A stretch of DNA of 41,483 bases, taken from contig NZ_CP042964.1 in the NCBI RefSeq assembly GCF_003606325.2, positions 1 to 41,483 of the forward strand, in the 5' to 3' direction. Both the position numbers and the translations under genes were made by a program. Origin of the DNA: Bartonella kosoyi (lineage in GTDB: Bacteria; Pseudomonadota; Alphaproteobacteria; Rhizobiales; Rhizobiaceae). The notes under the pieces are model-generated. The model made no database searches. It was given only the letters and a program-made list of their open reading frames with translations, and was not told where the DNA came from. Positions 1 through 6,929 of this stretch are shown here, piece by piece; position 1 is the stretch's first letter; each line of letters opens with the position of its first letter.

Positions 1-840
1 ATATTTATGGGGTTTGGAGCGTCTCAATGGACACGAGAAATAAGTATAACAACATTTCGCTATACTGTCTCTGTTGGTGCAAAATTATTTGTAATGACAC
101 TCTTAGTGACTTTGATTTCCGATTCTATGAAGGCATGGAAAGATGCATATGTTTATTCTTCTGCGTCAAATTGGACATTGCTAGGACTTTCTTTGTTATG
201 TGTTTATTTAACAAAGACTCTTCCAGAAATTATTGCTGGTTTAATTTCTGGATCAAGTGGTGGAAGTGGTGCAACTATTGGAGCAATGGCTGGTGCTGCT
301 GTAGGAGCAGCTGCGAGTATAGCTGCTATAGCAGCAACTGGTGGGGCATCCGCCGCTGGTGGTGGGGCATCCGCCGCTGGTGGTGGAGCATCCGCTGCTG
401 GTGGAATGGGTGGTGGCAGTTCTATGATGGGACTAGGAAGTAATGTAAACGCTTCTAAAATGACTGGAAACTCTTTTAAAGATAGTGGTAGTAAACCTCA
501 ATCTGGAGGAAATCCACGTGTAGCTGGAGGGGAAAACCGTTTCACTAGTACTAGTCAACCTCAAGCTAAATCGGTTTCTCCAGATCAATCTAAGTTACCT
601 TCTCTAAAAATGAGAGATGTGGCTGATATGACTTTAAAAGGTGCTGGACATATGGCTGCTTTTTGTATTCCAGGAATGGAAGATGCAGCAAATCTTAGTC
701 TTAATGCTCCACCTACATCACCAGAATATAACGATATCCAATTTTATAGTGATAATAAATCTCAATCTGATGAAGCTAAAACAAGTAATATGATGGAAAA
801 TACAATTTCCGGAGCAGAAACGACAATAAGTAAGAACTAA
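1..840 (+). CDS. trbL: TrbL, C-terminal part (gene continues from the right edge)
   Basis: This is the C-terminal 279 residues of TrbL, the polytopic inner-membrane channel protein of the conjugative type IV secretion system (VirB6-like). The frame is open from base 1 and fits exactly onto the open frame ending at base 41483. The joined segment reads SYIVINASV then IFMGFGASQWT, which matches the conserved TrbL core as I remember it. Two hydrophobic segments follow (about residues 20-40 and 58-80 of this part). The rest is a Gly/Ala/Ser-rich linker and a polar, low-complexity tail, as is usual for TrbL. The linker contains three 21-bp tandem repeats. The gene meets trbK-like head-on across a long inverted repeat. 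Identification is firm; joining the two pieces assumes a circular molecule. Confidence 0.93.
   Translation: MFMGFGASQWTREISITTFRYTVSVGAKLFVMTLLVTLISDSMKAWKDAYVYSSASNWTLLGLSLLCVYLTKTLPEIIAGLISGSSGGSGATIGAMAGAAVGAAASIAAIAATGGASAAGGGASAAGGGASAAGGMGGGSSMMGLGSNVNASKMTGNSFKDSGSKPQSGGNPRVAGGENRFTSTSQPQAKSVSPDQSKLPSLKMRDVADMTLKGAGHMAAFCIPGMEDAANLSLNAPPTSPEYNDIQFYSDNKSQSDEAKTSNMMENTISGAETTISKN
340..402 (+). repeat. Three 21-bp tandem repeats inside trbL
   Basis: Units at 340-360, 361-381 and 382-402 encode the heptapeptide GGASAAG three times. The first two units are identical and the third differs by two bases. The unit is a multiple of three, so gain or loss of copies by slippage would change only linker length. 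The units are GC-richer than their surroundings. Confidence 0.9.
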
Positions 841-887
841 AGAAACTACTATCTATTCAAAAAAATGAAACTATAGTTTCTTTAGTT
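835..887. terminator. Long inverted repeat between convergent trbL and trbK-like
   Basis: Two 14-base arms at 835-848 and 874-887 are perfectly complementary (AACTAAAGAAACTA). The left arm includes the trbL stop codon. Sitting between convergent genes, the stem probably terminates transcription from both sides. It is AT-rich and has no long T tract, so the terminator reading is inferred from position. Confidence 0.55.
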
Positions 888-928
888 TCAGATTGATAAG
901 TCACATTTTATTGTCGTAGGGGATTTGT

Positions 929-1093
929 TTAAAATGCATGTCCACGATCTGTATCTGGTGATTTTGTCTCAAAAAACTTTTTAGCTTGTTCTTCTTGTTG
1001 AGCCCTACGTTTTTCCTCTTCAGTTTTACCACAACCGGTAATACTAAATCCTACAGCTAACATAACGATGCATAATAAAATGGTTTTTTTCAT
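929..1093 (-). CDS. trbK: TrbK-like entry-exclusion lipoprotein
   Basis: A 54-residue protein with a basic start, a hydrophobic signal segment and a lipobox (ITGC, Cys21), followed by a charged helix. This fits TrbK, the small lipoprotein that blocks redundant conjugation in IncP and Ti plasmids. A GAGGG ribosome site precedes the ATG. Its last 16 residues (KFFETKSPDTDRGHAF) are identical to the last 16 of TrbJ at 40116-40874, and the DNA is almost identical there. trbK normally lies between trbJ and trbL on the same strand. Here it lies beyond trbL on the other strand, the last gene of a possible 2121-to-929 operon. Function is inferred from size, lipobox, position and the shared tail. Confidence 0.75.
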   Translation of the reverse strand: MKKTILLCIVMLAVGFSITGCGKTEEEKRRAQQEEQAKKFFETKSPDTDRGHAF

Positions 1094-1182
1094 TTTTATC
1101 CCTCTTGTATTGTTGTACAGATTGAATTATCGCGATCTTTTGTTTTTTATGAACATTGTTAATGGGGAAATGTGTAAACAGT

Positions 1183-1443
1183 TTACCTTAAAAAGCGTAT
1201 CAATGTTTCATAACAAAAAATGAGAAGGAAAGAGCCAAAACTTACAATAAACAACAAAAACATGGGGTATATTAATGATGATATTGACCGACTTACTGAT
1301 GTAAAATGTATTGCAATAGGAAGTCCAACTAATGTTATAAAAGATATAACTGATAGAGTGCTTAGTATAACTATTACAGGACCACGAAGCCACAAAAGCA
1401 AAAAAAGCAATGCACTTTTGCCTATGTGTAATTTTGACATCAT
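1183..1443 (-). CDS. Small membrane protein, unknown function
   Basis: An 86-residue, very hydrophobic protein with two or three predicted membrane segments (about residues 8-23, 25-45 and 56-76). It starts at a tandem ATG with a good GAGGGG ribosome site directly upstream, which separates it from the frame on the other strand. It lies between the RepL-like gene (ending 1507) and trbK-like (starting 1093), all on the minus strand, so the three may be cotranscribed. Next to an exclusion lipoprotein, a membrane protein could help surface exclusion, but that is only positional inference. I do not recognise a family. Confidence 0.6.
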   Translation of the reverse strand: MMSKLHIGKSALLFLLLWLRGPVIVILSTLSVISFITLVGLPIAIHFTSVSRSISSLIYPMFLLFIVSFGSFLLIFCYETLIRFLR

Positions 1444-1506
1444 TTTCCCCTCACGCGCTTAAATCAAAACATTTTACAATATATACAATACGATAAATGA
1501 TACAAG

Positions 1507-2121
1507 TCATATTTTTGTAAAATCTTCGAGATCTGTTTGATATTCATTAGATGGAATATCTGATTTGGTGGAGGGTGGTTCTATTTGATATTCCTTCATA
1601 AAAGCAATTTTTTCTCCTTTGAAGAACAGAAGGGGATTAACCCAATATTGATTAGGTAATTTGGGTTTCAAAATCCCTTTATTTGTAAGTTCTTTTAAAC
1701 CACTGTAAAATGTTCTATCTGTCATATCCAGTTTTTGTCCATTGACTCCTCCGTCATACCAAATAAGAGTAATGCTTTCATCATGATTACCTTGATTGCT
1801 GTGATATGCTTGCAAAGCTAAGACAAGAGCTCGATACCCAGTGCGGGATAGGTCAAAGATTGTTTGAATTCCAGCAGCAAATACTTTTATGAAATTTTTT
1901 TCCTCTTCTTTCTCAATAACATGGATTGTAGGTATATCTATTTCCTCACCAGTATTAGGATCTACTAGTTTTCTTTGTGTAATATGTATTTTGATAATCT
2001 GATTATAGGTATAAATTTCAGATTCATTTAAAAAAGGATTTTCATATGGGGAATATCGTTCTTGTCGCAACTTGATTTCTTTCATTTGAATATCCGTATT
2101 AGTACCGAATTTTTTTTTCAA
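1507..2121 (-). CDS. RepL-like winged-helix protein (possible replication initiator or regulator)
   Basis: This 204-residue protein ends with a winged-helix pattern in which a helix of the type TFYSGLKELTNKGIL leads into QYWVNPLLFFKGEKIAF. That 'VNP-L-F-KG' ending resembles the RepL family of plasmid replication proteins. The region 2138-2635 on the other strand encodes a shorter relative with the matching segment TFFRGISELEKAGII and YFINPDFLLN, so the two are divergent paralogues. The longest frame begins at TTG (2121). An ATG twelve codons in (2085) is as plausible, and neither has a strong ribosome site. Whether it initiates replication beside RepC or acts only as a DNA-binding regulator cannot be decided here. 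Confidence 0.62.
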   Translation of the reverse strand: MKKKFGTNTDIQMKEIKLRQERYSPYENPFLNESEIYTYNQIIKIHITQRKLVDPNTGEEIDIPTIHVIEKEEEKNFIKVFAAGIQTIFDLSRTGYRALVLALQAYHSNQGNHDESITLIWYDGGVNGQKLDMTDRTFYSGLKELTNKGILKPKLPNQYWVNPLLFFKGEKIAFMKEYQIEPPSTKSDIPSNEYQTDLEDFTKI

Positions 2122-2137
2122 AAAATAAAAATAAAAA

Positions 2138-2635
2138 TTGACAATTACCGAAGAATCATTTCTTGATGTGTCCTCGAGTATCTCAAATTATGATAATTAT
2201 ATTACCACAATGACAGTTAGTATATCAGCCAAGCAAAGAAAGCAAACCGTTCGGTATGATTTGTGTCCTTTCGTCAATGATGTAGTGGTTTCTATTAAAG
2301 ATTTAAACGAACAGATTACTGTTAATGTTGCTTTGATTTTTAATCTTAAAGCCGCAGGAATAAAGGTTTTCTTTGTTTTGGCTTGGATGCTCCAAAATAG
2401 ATTAATTCATACTAATACAGTGATTTTAGACAAAGCTGTTTTAGAAACATTTCTTACAGCTCAAGAAAAAAAACTAGCATTATCAGCTACAACTTTTTTT
2501 CGTGGTATATCAGAGTTAGAAAAAGCGGGTATTATTGCTCAACAAAACCATAGAGGCTGGTATTTTATAAATCCAGATTTTTTATTGAATCGTAAGACGG
2601 TTGTTTTAGAAAAAGATATTGTTTTCAAAGAATAG
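2138..2635 (+). CDS. RepL-like winged-helix protein, shorter paralogue
   Basis: Up to 165 residues, related to the divergent gene at 1507-2121. Both have a central hydrophobic helical region and a C-terminal winged helix ending in an 'NPDFLL'-type motif. The longest frame opens at TTG 2138; the first ATG is at 2210 (MTVSISAKQ, about 141 residues). I favour 2210 weakly, because TTGACA at 2138 could be a promoter element, but no ribosome site decides it. Only 16 bp separate the two longest frames, so control of both genes would share this region. It lies about 300 bp upstream of repC on the same strand and could act in replication or its control. Confidence 0.6.
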   Translation: MTITEESFLDVSSSISNYDNYITTMTVSISAKQRKQTVRYDLCPFVNDVVVSIKDLNEQITVNVALIFNLKAAGIKVFFVLAWMLQNRLIHTNTVILDKAVLETFLTAQEKKLALSATTFFRGISELEKAGIIAQQNHRGWYFINPDFLLNRKTVVLEKDIVFKE

Positions 2636-2763
2636 AAAAACGGGGTCCCTAATTTTTAACTATATTGAAAAAACTTTTTTTTTCATATACGCTTCACCTT
2701 GACATGCTTTTTTCAAAGCTATGAGTCGTTTCAAATAGAGGGAAATATAATGGCAAAAAAATA

Positions 2764-2848
2764 AAAACCCAACTGCGTTAACAGAAGGGCTTTTAAAATA
2801 CCTATACGGTGAATTAAATCTTTCGTAACTCCTAATTTAATTCATCCG
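2764..2848 (-). ncRNA. Probable antisense RNA in the repC leader (ctRNA-like)
   Basis: On the minus strand a TATAAT box (2854-2849) with a weak TTCTAC -35 18 bases further upstream precedes two hairpins. The first is a perfect 9-bp stem (GAATTAAAT at 2811-2819 with ATTTAATTC at 2835-2843). The second, at about 2767-2791, is followed by a run of T on the minus strand, as in an intrinsic terminator. RepABC plasmids encode a small counter-transcribed RNA at exactly this place, antisense to the repC leader, which controls copy number and incompatibility. The parts and their order fit; transcription is not shown. A five-codon frame (ATG at 2750) lies just beyond on the plus strand. Confidence 0.65.
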
Positions 2849-2930
2849 ATTATATTCTGCAAGAGAAATTTTGTAGAAAAGGGGTGTTTTTTACATTTTT
2901 TTTGCCTCTAACTTAGAGGTTAAAACAATT

Positions 2931-4304
2931 ATGGTTAATAAAATCTCAGGAAGAAAGTTAAGTGCACATCATATAGAGTTTAGAAAATTAGCAGAAAATG
3001 CTGAGATGGGCTCTGTAAGTCGAGGGCAACTCATTGGATTAGTTAATCAGTTAGAAATCACTGGTTTTATACGAGAGATAGAAGCCAAGCTTCTTTTAAC
3101 TTTGTTAAGGACAGCTCAAAGAGATGAGTTTGAAAAAGGCGGGCTTCCGATTGTTTTTAAAAGCAACAAACGGCTGAGTTATGAAATTAACCGTAGTGAA
3201 GGACGCGTTAGTCGATTACTTTCACGCCTTTATGATGGCGGTTTCATTGTCATGCGGGATTCTGGTAATTTTAAACGTTTTCCAGTACGTAATCATGATG
3301 CTGATATCATAACAGCTTGTGGGATTGATTTACGTATTCTTGTTGCTCGATATCATGAACTTAAGCAAAAAACAGATGAGATATTAGAAGTCCATAAAAA
3401 ACATGAAGAAGCTTTAAAATACTTTAAAGGGTTGTTGCGGCAAATTAGATATTCTTTTGCATTAATTGAAGCTACCCCGTTTGTATCGATGTTGTTTTCT
3501 AGAATGCAAAAAATTGCTCATATTATTGGCCGGCCGGCCAAAGCTTCGGTGGGAAAATTGCATAAAGCAATTTATCTTTTGGAATGGATTTTACAGAAAT
3601 TTTTTAGACAAAAAACATCAAAAACGACATACACGTATGTCACTGGTGACATACACATAGAACATACAACCCCTAAACATATCTGTAATTGTAACAAAAA
3701 TGAGTGTTCAGATCACTCTGAACGCACTCAAATTAACAACATAACCTCTGGTCATGAAAAAATGGCTTATGAAAAAATAGAGAAAAGCAAAGCTGGATCT
3801 GCCTTACCTTCAAAAAACAACAAATCGCTTCAAATCAAACCGGAACTTTTAGTTGAAGCATTGCCTAATGTTACGATGTTTATGAAACACGGGCTGCAAT
3901 CTGAAAGAGATTTAATAGGGTCCATGGAGTTTTTCGCTAAAATGAACAGGATTTCTTCTCATGCTGTGGAAGAGGCTAAAAAAAACATGGGAATTAAAAG
4001 AGCTGCTCTAGCTATTGCTATTATCTTCGAAAAATATTGCAAGGAATTAGTGAAATCTCCAGGTGGATATTTACGAGGCATGATTGCCAAAGAAAATCGA
4101 GGAGAACTCTATCTAGAACGTTCTTTCTATGCCCTACTGAATAAAGCTTCTGAGGAAAAATTGAAAGGTTTTTGCACGAAAAAAGCAGAAAAAAACGAGC
4201 AGATAAAACCAAATGATCAAAAAAATTCTTTGTTAAGATCAGAATTTAAAAAAGTTATTAAAACTTTAAACATGCAAACAGCTTCAAAGAAAATTGTACT
4301 ATAA
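2931..4304 (+). CDS. repC: RepC-type plasmid replication initiator
   Basis: A 457-residue protein with the two-part RepC layout. The N-terminal winged-helix region contains RVSRLLSRLYDGGFIVMRDS. The C-terminal domain contains the family signature KSPGGYLRGMIAKENRGEL. In repABC plasmids RepC initiates replication at an origin inside its own gene. The central part here (about 3600-3850) is AT-rich and carries inverted repeats. No repA or repB precedes it; partition is supplied by a separate parA locus 13 kb away. The ATG at 2931 has a weak TAGAGG site 12 bases upstream. The leader holds the likely antisense RNA. The length is normal for RepC and the identification is solid. Confidence 0.88.
   Translation: MVNKISGRKLSAHHIEFRKLAENAEMGSVSRGQLIGLVNQLEITGFIREIEAKLLLTLLRTAQRDEFEKGGLPIVFKSNKRLSYEINRSEGRVSRLLSRLYDGGFIVMRDSGNFKRFPVRNHDADIITACGIDLRILVARYHELKQKTDEILEVHKKHEEALKYFKGLLRQIRYSFALIEATPFVSMLFSRMQKIAHIIGRPAKASVGKLHKAIYLLEWILQKFFRQKTSKTTYTYVTGDIHIEHTTPKHICNCNKNECSDHSERTQINNITSGHEKMAYEKIEKSKAGSALPSKNNKSLQIKPELLVEALPNVTMFMKHGLQSERDLIGSMEFFAKMNRISSHAVEEAKKNMGIKRAALAIAIIFEKYCKELVKSPGGYLRGMIAKENRGELYLERSFYALLNKASEEKLKGFCTKKAEKNEQIKPNDQKNSLLRSEFKKVIKTLNMQTASKKIVL
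3626..3654. repeat. Inverted repeats within repC, candidate origin element
   Basis: Three half-sites occur in 29 bp: GACATAC (3626), GTATGTCAC (3635) and GTGACATAC (3646). The last two form a perfect 9-bp palindrome around TG, and the first two form another palindrome around AC. They sit in the AT-rich middle of repC, where repABC replicons keep the origin. Binding by RepC is inferred. Confidence 0.5.
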
Positions 4305-4317
4305 GAAAGGGGAAAAA

Positions 4318-4665
4318 ATGTCGGATGAAACAGAAGAAATGAAAGAAATGTTGTTAATGTACAAGCCATCATCTGATATGGCGCAATTGTTTAATATTAT
4401 ACCATCATTATTTTTAATGGTTAAGACCATAAACGCTACTGAAGTGATCAAAGCAGTATGGTTTTTGCTTCAAGGAAAAAATAAAAAAGACATCACACTA
4501 ACCATTTCAGATTTACATACTGAAAGAAAGCTTTTAAGTTTTTCTTTTAGTGATGAAGATGATTTTCAAAAAATAGTGGATGTATTTTTAATTAAGCTGA
4601 AAGATCCGAAATCATGTTTCAAATACGAATTAGGCATATACAAAGACTACTTTAAACTTAGCTGA
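4318..4665 (+). CDS. Hypothetical protein downstream of repC
   Basis: A 115-residue acidic protein, taking the ATG at 4318, which has an AAGGGG site at good spacing (an upstream in-frame ATG at 4294 lacks one). It begins 13 bp after repC and is probably cotranscribed with it. No signal peptide or clear membrane segment is visible; residues about 25-50 form an amphipathic to hydrophobic helical stretch and the rest looks globular. I recognise no family. The position suggests a replication accessory or a stability gene, without direct evidence. Confidence 0.6.
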   Translation: MSDETEEMKEMLLMYKPSSDMAQLFNIIPSLFLMVKTINATEVIKAVWFLLQGKNKKDITLTISDLHTERKLLSFSFSDEDDFQKIVDVFLIKLKDPKSCFKYELGIYKDYFKLS

Positions 4666-4864
4666 TTATTGCTATGGGGTAATATTAACAAAACTAAGAA
4701 AAGAAGAAATCAAAATTTTTTAATTGAATGGAGAAAGAGATTGATTAACAACAAACTCAGCGGGGGTATTTTATGCTACCTCTCTCCCCGAAAGAAAAGT
4801 ATATACGAGATGCTTTTATTTCGCAATTACTTTTTTTAAATAGCAACCATTTTAGGTATGGTAG

Positions 4865-5149
4865 CGCGAAAGACATTTAATTAAAGAGCGCACAAAAGAA
4901 GCTTTAAATGTTGCACGTCAACGAGGAATAAAACTTGGCCGGCCAAAAGGAAGTATTGCTACGCAATTAAAACTGGACAATAACATTGATGAAATTCAAG
5001 AATTTACAAATGTTAGTTTATCACAGAGCCGTATTGCTAAGACATTAGGCGTTAGTGTCAATACCTTGCGCTTATTTATTGAACGCAGAAACATAAAACC
5101 CACAAAAATTAAGCCAATTATCACTATGCCAAAAGCACAGGAGAATTAA
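4865..5149 (+). pseudogene. Serine recombinase remnant, copy A
   Basis: An open C-terminal fragment of 94 codons reading RERHLIKERT, then GIKLGRPKG, then a helix-turn-helix (SQSRIAKTLGVSVNTLRLF) and a stop. This is the end of a Hin/Tn3-type resolvase, with the long E helix entering the DNA-binding domain. The catalytic N-terminal domain is absent. Just upstream, ILGMVA reads in another frame, so a frameshift preceded the loss. The last part recurs as copies B (6248) and C (17032). The stop codon overlaps the stop of the convergent fic gene. Confidence 0.85.
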
Positions 5150-6192
5150 GGCAAACTATACCAAGTTGATCGCCCTCCTCCATGACGTATCAAAAGACCT
5201 TTTTCAACTAATGATGTAAAGGTTGCTTTAAGTGTATTGGGACTTGCTCCAATTTCACGGACCATATCGCGGGTTGTAACACGCCCATGATCACGAACAT
5301 AGTCAATAATATTAAGAGCCAATTCAGACAAATTCAAAAGAGCATTTTTTTCACTTTCTATTTTCATTTCTAATTGGCGTTTTTGTTTTTGTAGAGCACG
5401 TAAAAAAAAGAGTATCCAAGGTTCCCAATTTGGTGTTTTCGTATAAATTGTCTTTTGCGTTTGATTTAAAGCTAAATAGTAATTTTCTTTATTATTCTCA
5501 ATGATGCTTTCAAGTGACGAATATGGTACGTAAACATAACCTTTTTGTAACAAAAGCAAGGTTGTTAAGATACGACTTAAACGTCCATTTCCATCTTGGA
5601 AAGGATGAATAGCTAAGAAAGTGACATTAAAAATAGCAATCATAAGTAAAGGATGAAGATTGTTTAATTCATTGGTTTTATTAAACCAATCTATAAGTTC
5701 TTGCATTCGGTATGGTGTGTCAAATGGTGTTGCTGTTTCAAAAACAATACCAACCATTTTCCCTTCAGAATTGAAGGCTGCTACATCATTACGTAATGTC
5801 TTATATTCCCCTCTATGACGTTCATCTTTATCGCTCTCATATAAAAGATCACGGTGCAACTGTTTAATATGATTTTCTGTAATAGGAATATCTTTCCAAG
5901 ATTGAAAGATTATTTCCATAACTTTTGCATAACCAATAACTTCCTGTTCATCACGGCTCTTAAAACTTTTAACTTCTAAGTTTAATAAAAGCTTTTCAAT
6001 CTCACGGTCTGTTAATTTATTTCCTTCAATACGCGTAGAAGATCCAATACTTTCAACAGTCGCAATATGGCGCAGAGCATTCAAACGTTCTGGAGCAAGA
6101 GTTCCAAAAGCGCGCCACGCACCTTTGAATTCATCAATCTCAGTAATGAGAGTTAACAATTCTTGTGTGATTTTGAGTGTATCTGTTTGCAT
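5146..6192 (-). CDS. fic: Fic-family protein (probable AMPylase) with N-terminal inhibitory motif and C-terminal HTH
   Basis: A 348-residue protein with the full Fic active-site motif HPFQDGNGR (196-204), so it can probably transfer AMP or a similar group to a target protein hydroxyl. SSTRIEGN at 51-58 matches the inhibitory (S/T)xxxE(G/N) helix, here N-terminal, as in autoinhibited class II Fic enzymes. The last 70 residues form a winged helix, typical of the Fic/DOC_N group. There is no BID secretion domain, so this is not a Bep-type effector. An array of three repeats overlaps the start codon, which suggests autoregulation. The final codons overlap recombinase remnant A, so the 3' end lies on a rearrangement joint. 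The target is unknown. Confidence 0.88.
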   Translation of the reverse strand: MQTDTLKITQELLTLITEIDEFKGAWRAFGTLAPERLNALRHIATVESIGSSTRIEGNKLTDREIEKLLLNLEVKSFKSRDEQEVIGYAKVMEIIFQSWKDIPITENHIKQLHRDLLYESDKDERHRGEYKTLRNDVAAFNSEGKMVGIVFETATPFDTPYRMQELIDWFNKTNELNNLHPLLMIAIFNVTFLAIHPFQDGNGRLSRILTTLLLLQKGYVYVPYSSLESIIENNKENYYLALNQTQKTIYTKTPNWEPWILFFLRALQKQKRQLEMKIESEKNALLNLSELALNIIDYVRDHGRVTTRDMVREIGASPNTLKATFTSLVEKGLLIRHGGGRSTWYSLP

Positions 6193-6223
6193 ACCGGATT
6201 ATATACCCGATTATACCGGATTA
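6192..6223. promoter_or_regulatory. Three tandem 10-bp repeats at the fic start (operator)
   Basis: TACCGGATTA at 6192-6201, TACCCGATTA at 6204-6213 and TACCGGATTA at 6214-6223 lie directly over and upstream of the fic ATG. Read on the minus strand they contain TATAAT-like boxes. Binding of a repressor here would cover promoter and start codon. The HTH of the Fic protein itself is an obvious candidate; that link is inferred. Confidence 0.7.
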
Positions 6224-6247
6224 CAATAAGAATTTATTACATTTGTT

Positions 6248-6548
6248 AATGTTGGTTTATCACAGAGCCGTATTGCTAAGGCATCAGGAGTTAGAGTGAA
6301 TACCTTGCTTTTATTTATTGAATGTAAAGATATCAATCCAACAAAAATTAAGCCACTCATTACCATGCCAAGAGCATTGGAGAATTAAGGTAAACTAAGC
6401 TGGTAAAATATTTTTTTGCATATCCGAATATATGTCTAATTATACATAAGTAATAAATATTTATTATGTACGCACAAAATACGTAATATTTTTTTGTAAT
6501 TAATAAATATATGTTATTTATTCAGTGTTTATTCACTAAATAAGGAAT
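6248..6548 (+). pseudogene. Direct repeat copy B: recombinase tail plus former parA leader
   Basis: The first 140 bp encode the last 46 or so residues of the same recombinase as copy A (GLSQSRIAKASGV to PRALEN and stop), with more substitutions than copies A and C. The following 160 bp match the region in front of parA at 17170-17323, including the palindromic site and the end TTCACTAAATAAGGAAT. No parA follows here: homology stops where the parA ribosome site would end. Copies B and C are direct repeats that bracket the biosynthetic cluster. Confidence 0.85.
6463..6480. promoter_or_regulatory. Palindromic partition/operator-like site, copy 1
   Basis: ATTATGTACGCACAAAAT, a match to the shared pattern ATTATGTRCGYACAWAAT. 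It is carried inside direct repeat B, away from any par gene, and may still bind the partition proteins. Confidence 0.55.
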
Positions 6549-6929
6549 TTTATTAGCTTCCCGTTTTTCTTTAAAAGGTTTATTGCTAATTTATCAAACA
6601 AAAAAATGTATTACACCTAGCCAGTTTTCATGAAATATAATTTCATCAGAAAAATCTCCTCTAGCCTTTAGACAAGCCTTGATTCAACAGCTGGTATACT
6701 CATTACTATTTATAGAAATCAAAAAACTGCGGATGTCTTCTCGCGCCAAGTTTTTACCCCCATCATTTTCTTTGATAAGAAGGGCTATTTGTTAAAATGA
6801 TAAATTGCTAGGATATATTGGTTGTTACAGGTGATTTACGTCCTTGGAATTAGAAGGATATCCTTCTCTTTTTACAATAAAGAAAGCATTAATAGTCTTT
6901 TATTACCCATACGTTGATTTTCTTCACTT
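6549..6929. other. Non-coding stretch with decayed coding traces
   Basis: No intact gene is visible in this 381-bp AT-rich gap between direct repeat B and the epimerase gene. On the minus strand about 6600-6750 reads EDIRSFLISINSNEYTSC, stop, IKACLKARGDFSDEIIFHENWLG, stop. This looks like the eroded end of a gene I do not recognise. No convincing promoter, terminator or repeat was found. Confidence 0.4.

Noticed and set aside
340..402. CRISPR-like or intergenic repeats
   Set aside because: The units are contiguous without spacers and in frame within trbL. No CRISPR array, tRNA or rRNA was found anywhere in the window.
27..443. Long frame overlapping trbL, rich in Trp, Cys and Gly
   Set aside because: It is a shadow of the Gly/Ala/Ser-rich coding sequence of trbL in another phase; the composition is unnatural and it has no ribosome site.
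1220..1462. Plus-strand frame of 80 codons opposite the small membrane protein
   Set aside because: No ribosome site and no family features; the minus-strand frame has a strong ribosome site and a membrane-protein pattern.
3526..3541. TTGGCCGGCCGGCCAA palindrome in repC and a GGCCGGCC in remnant A (about 4938)
   Set aside because: Both fall in coding sequence and encode ordinary residues (GRPAK and GRPKG); two chance occurrences are not evidence of a site.
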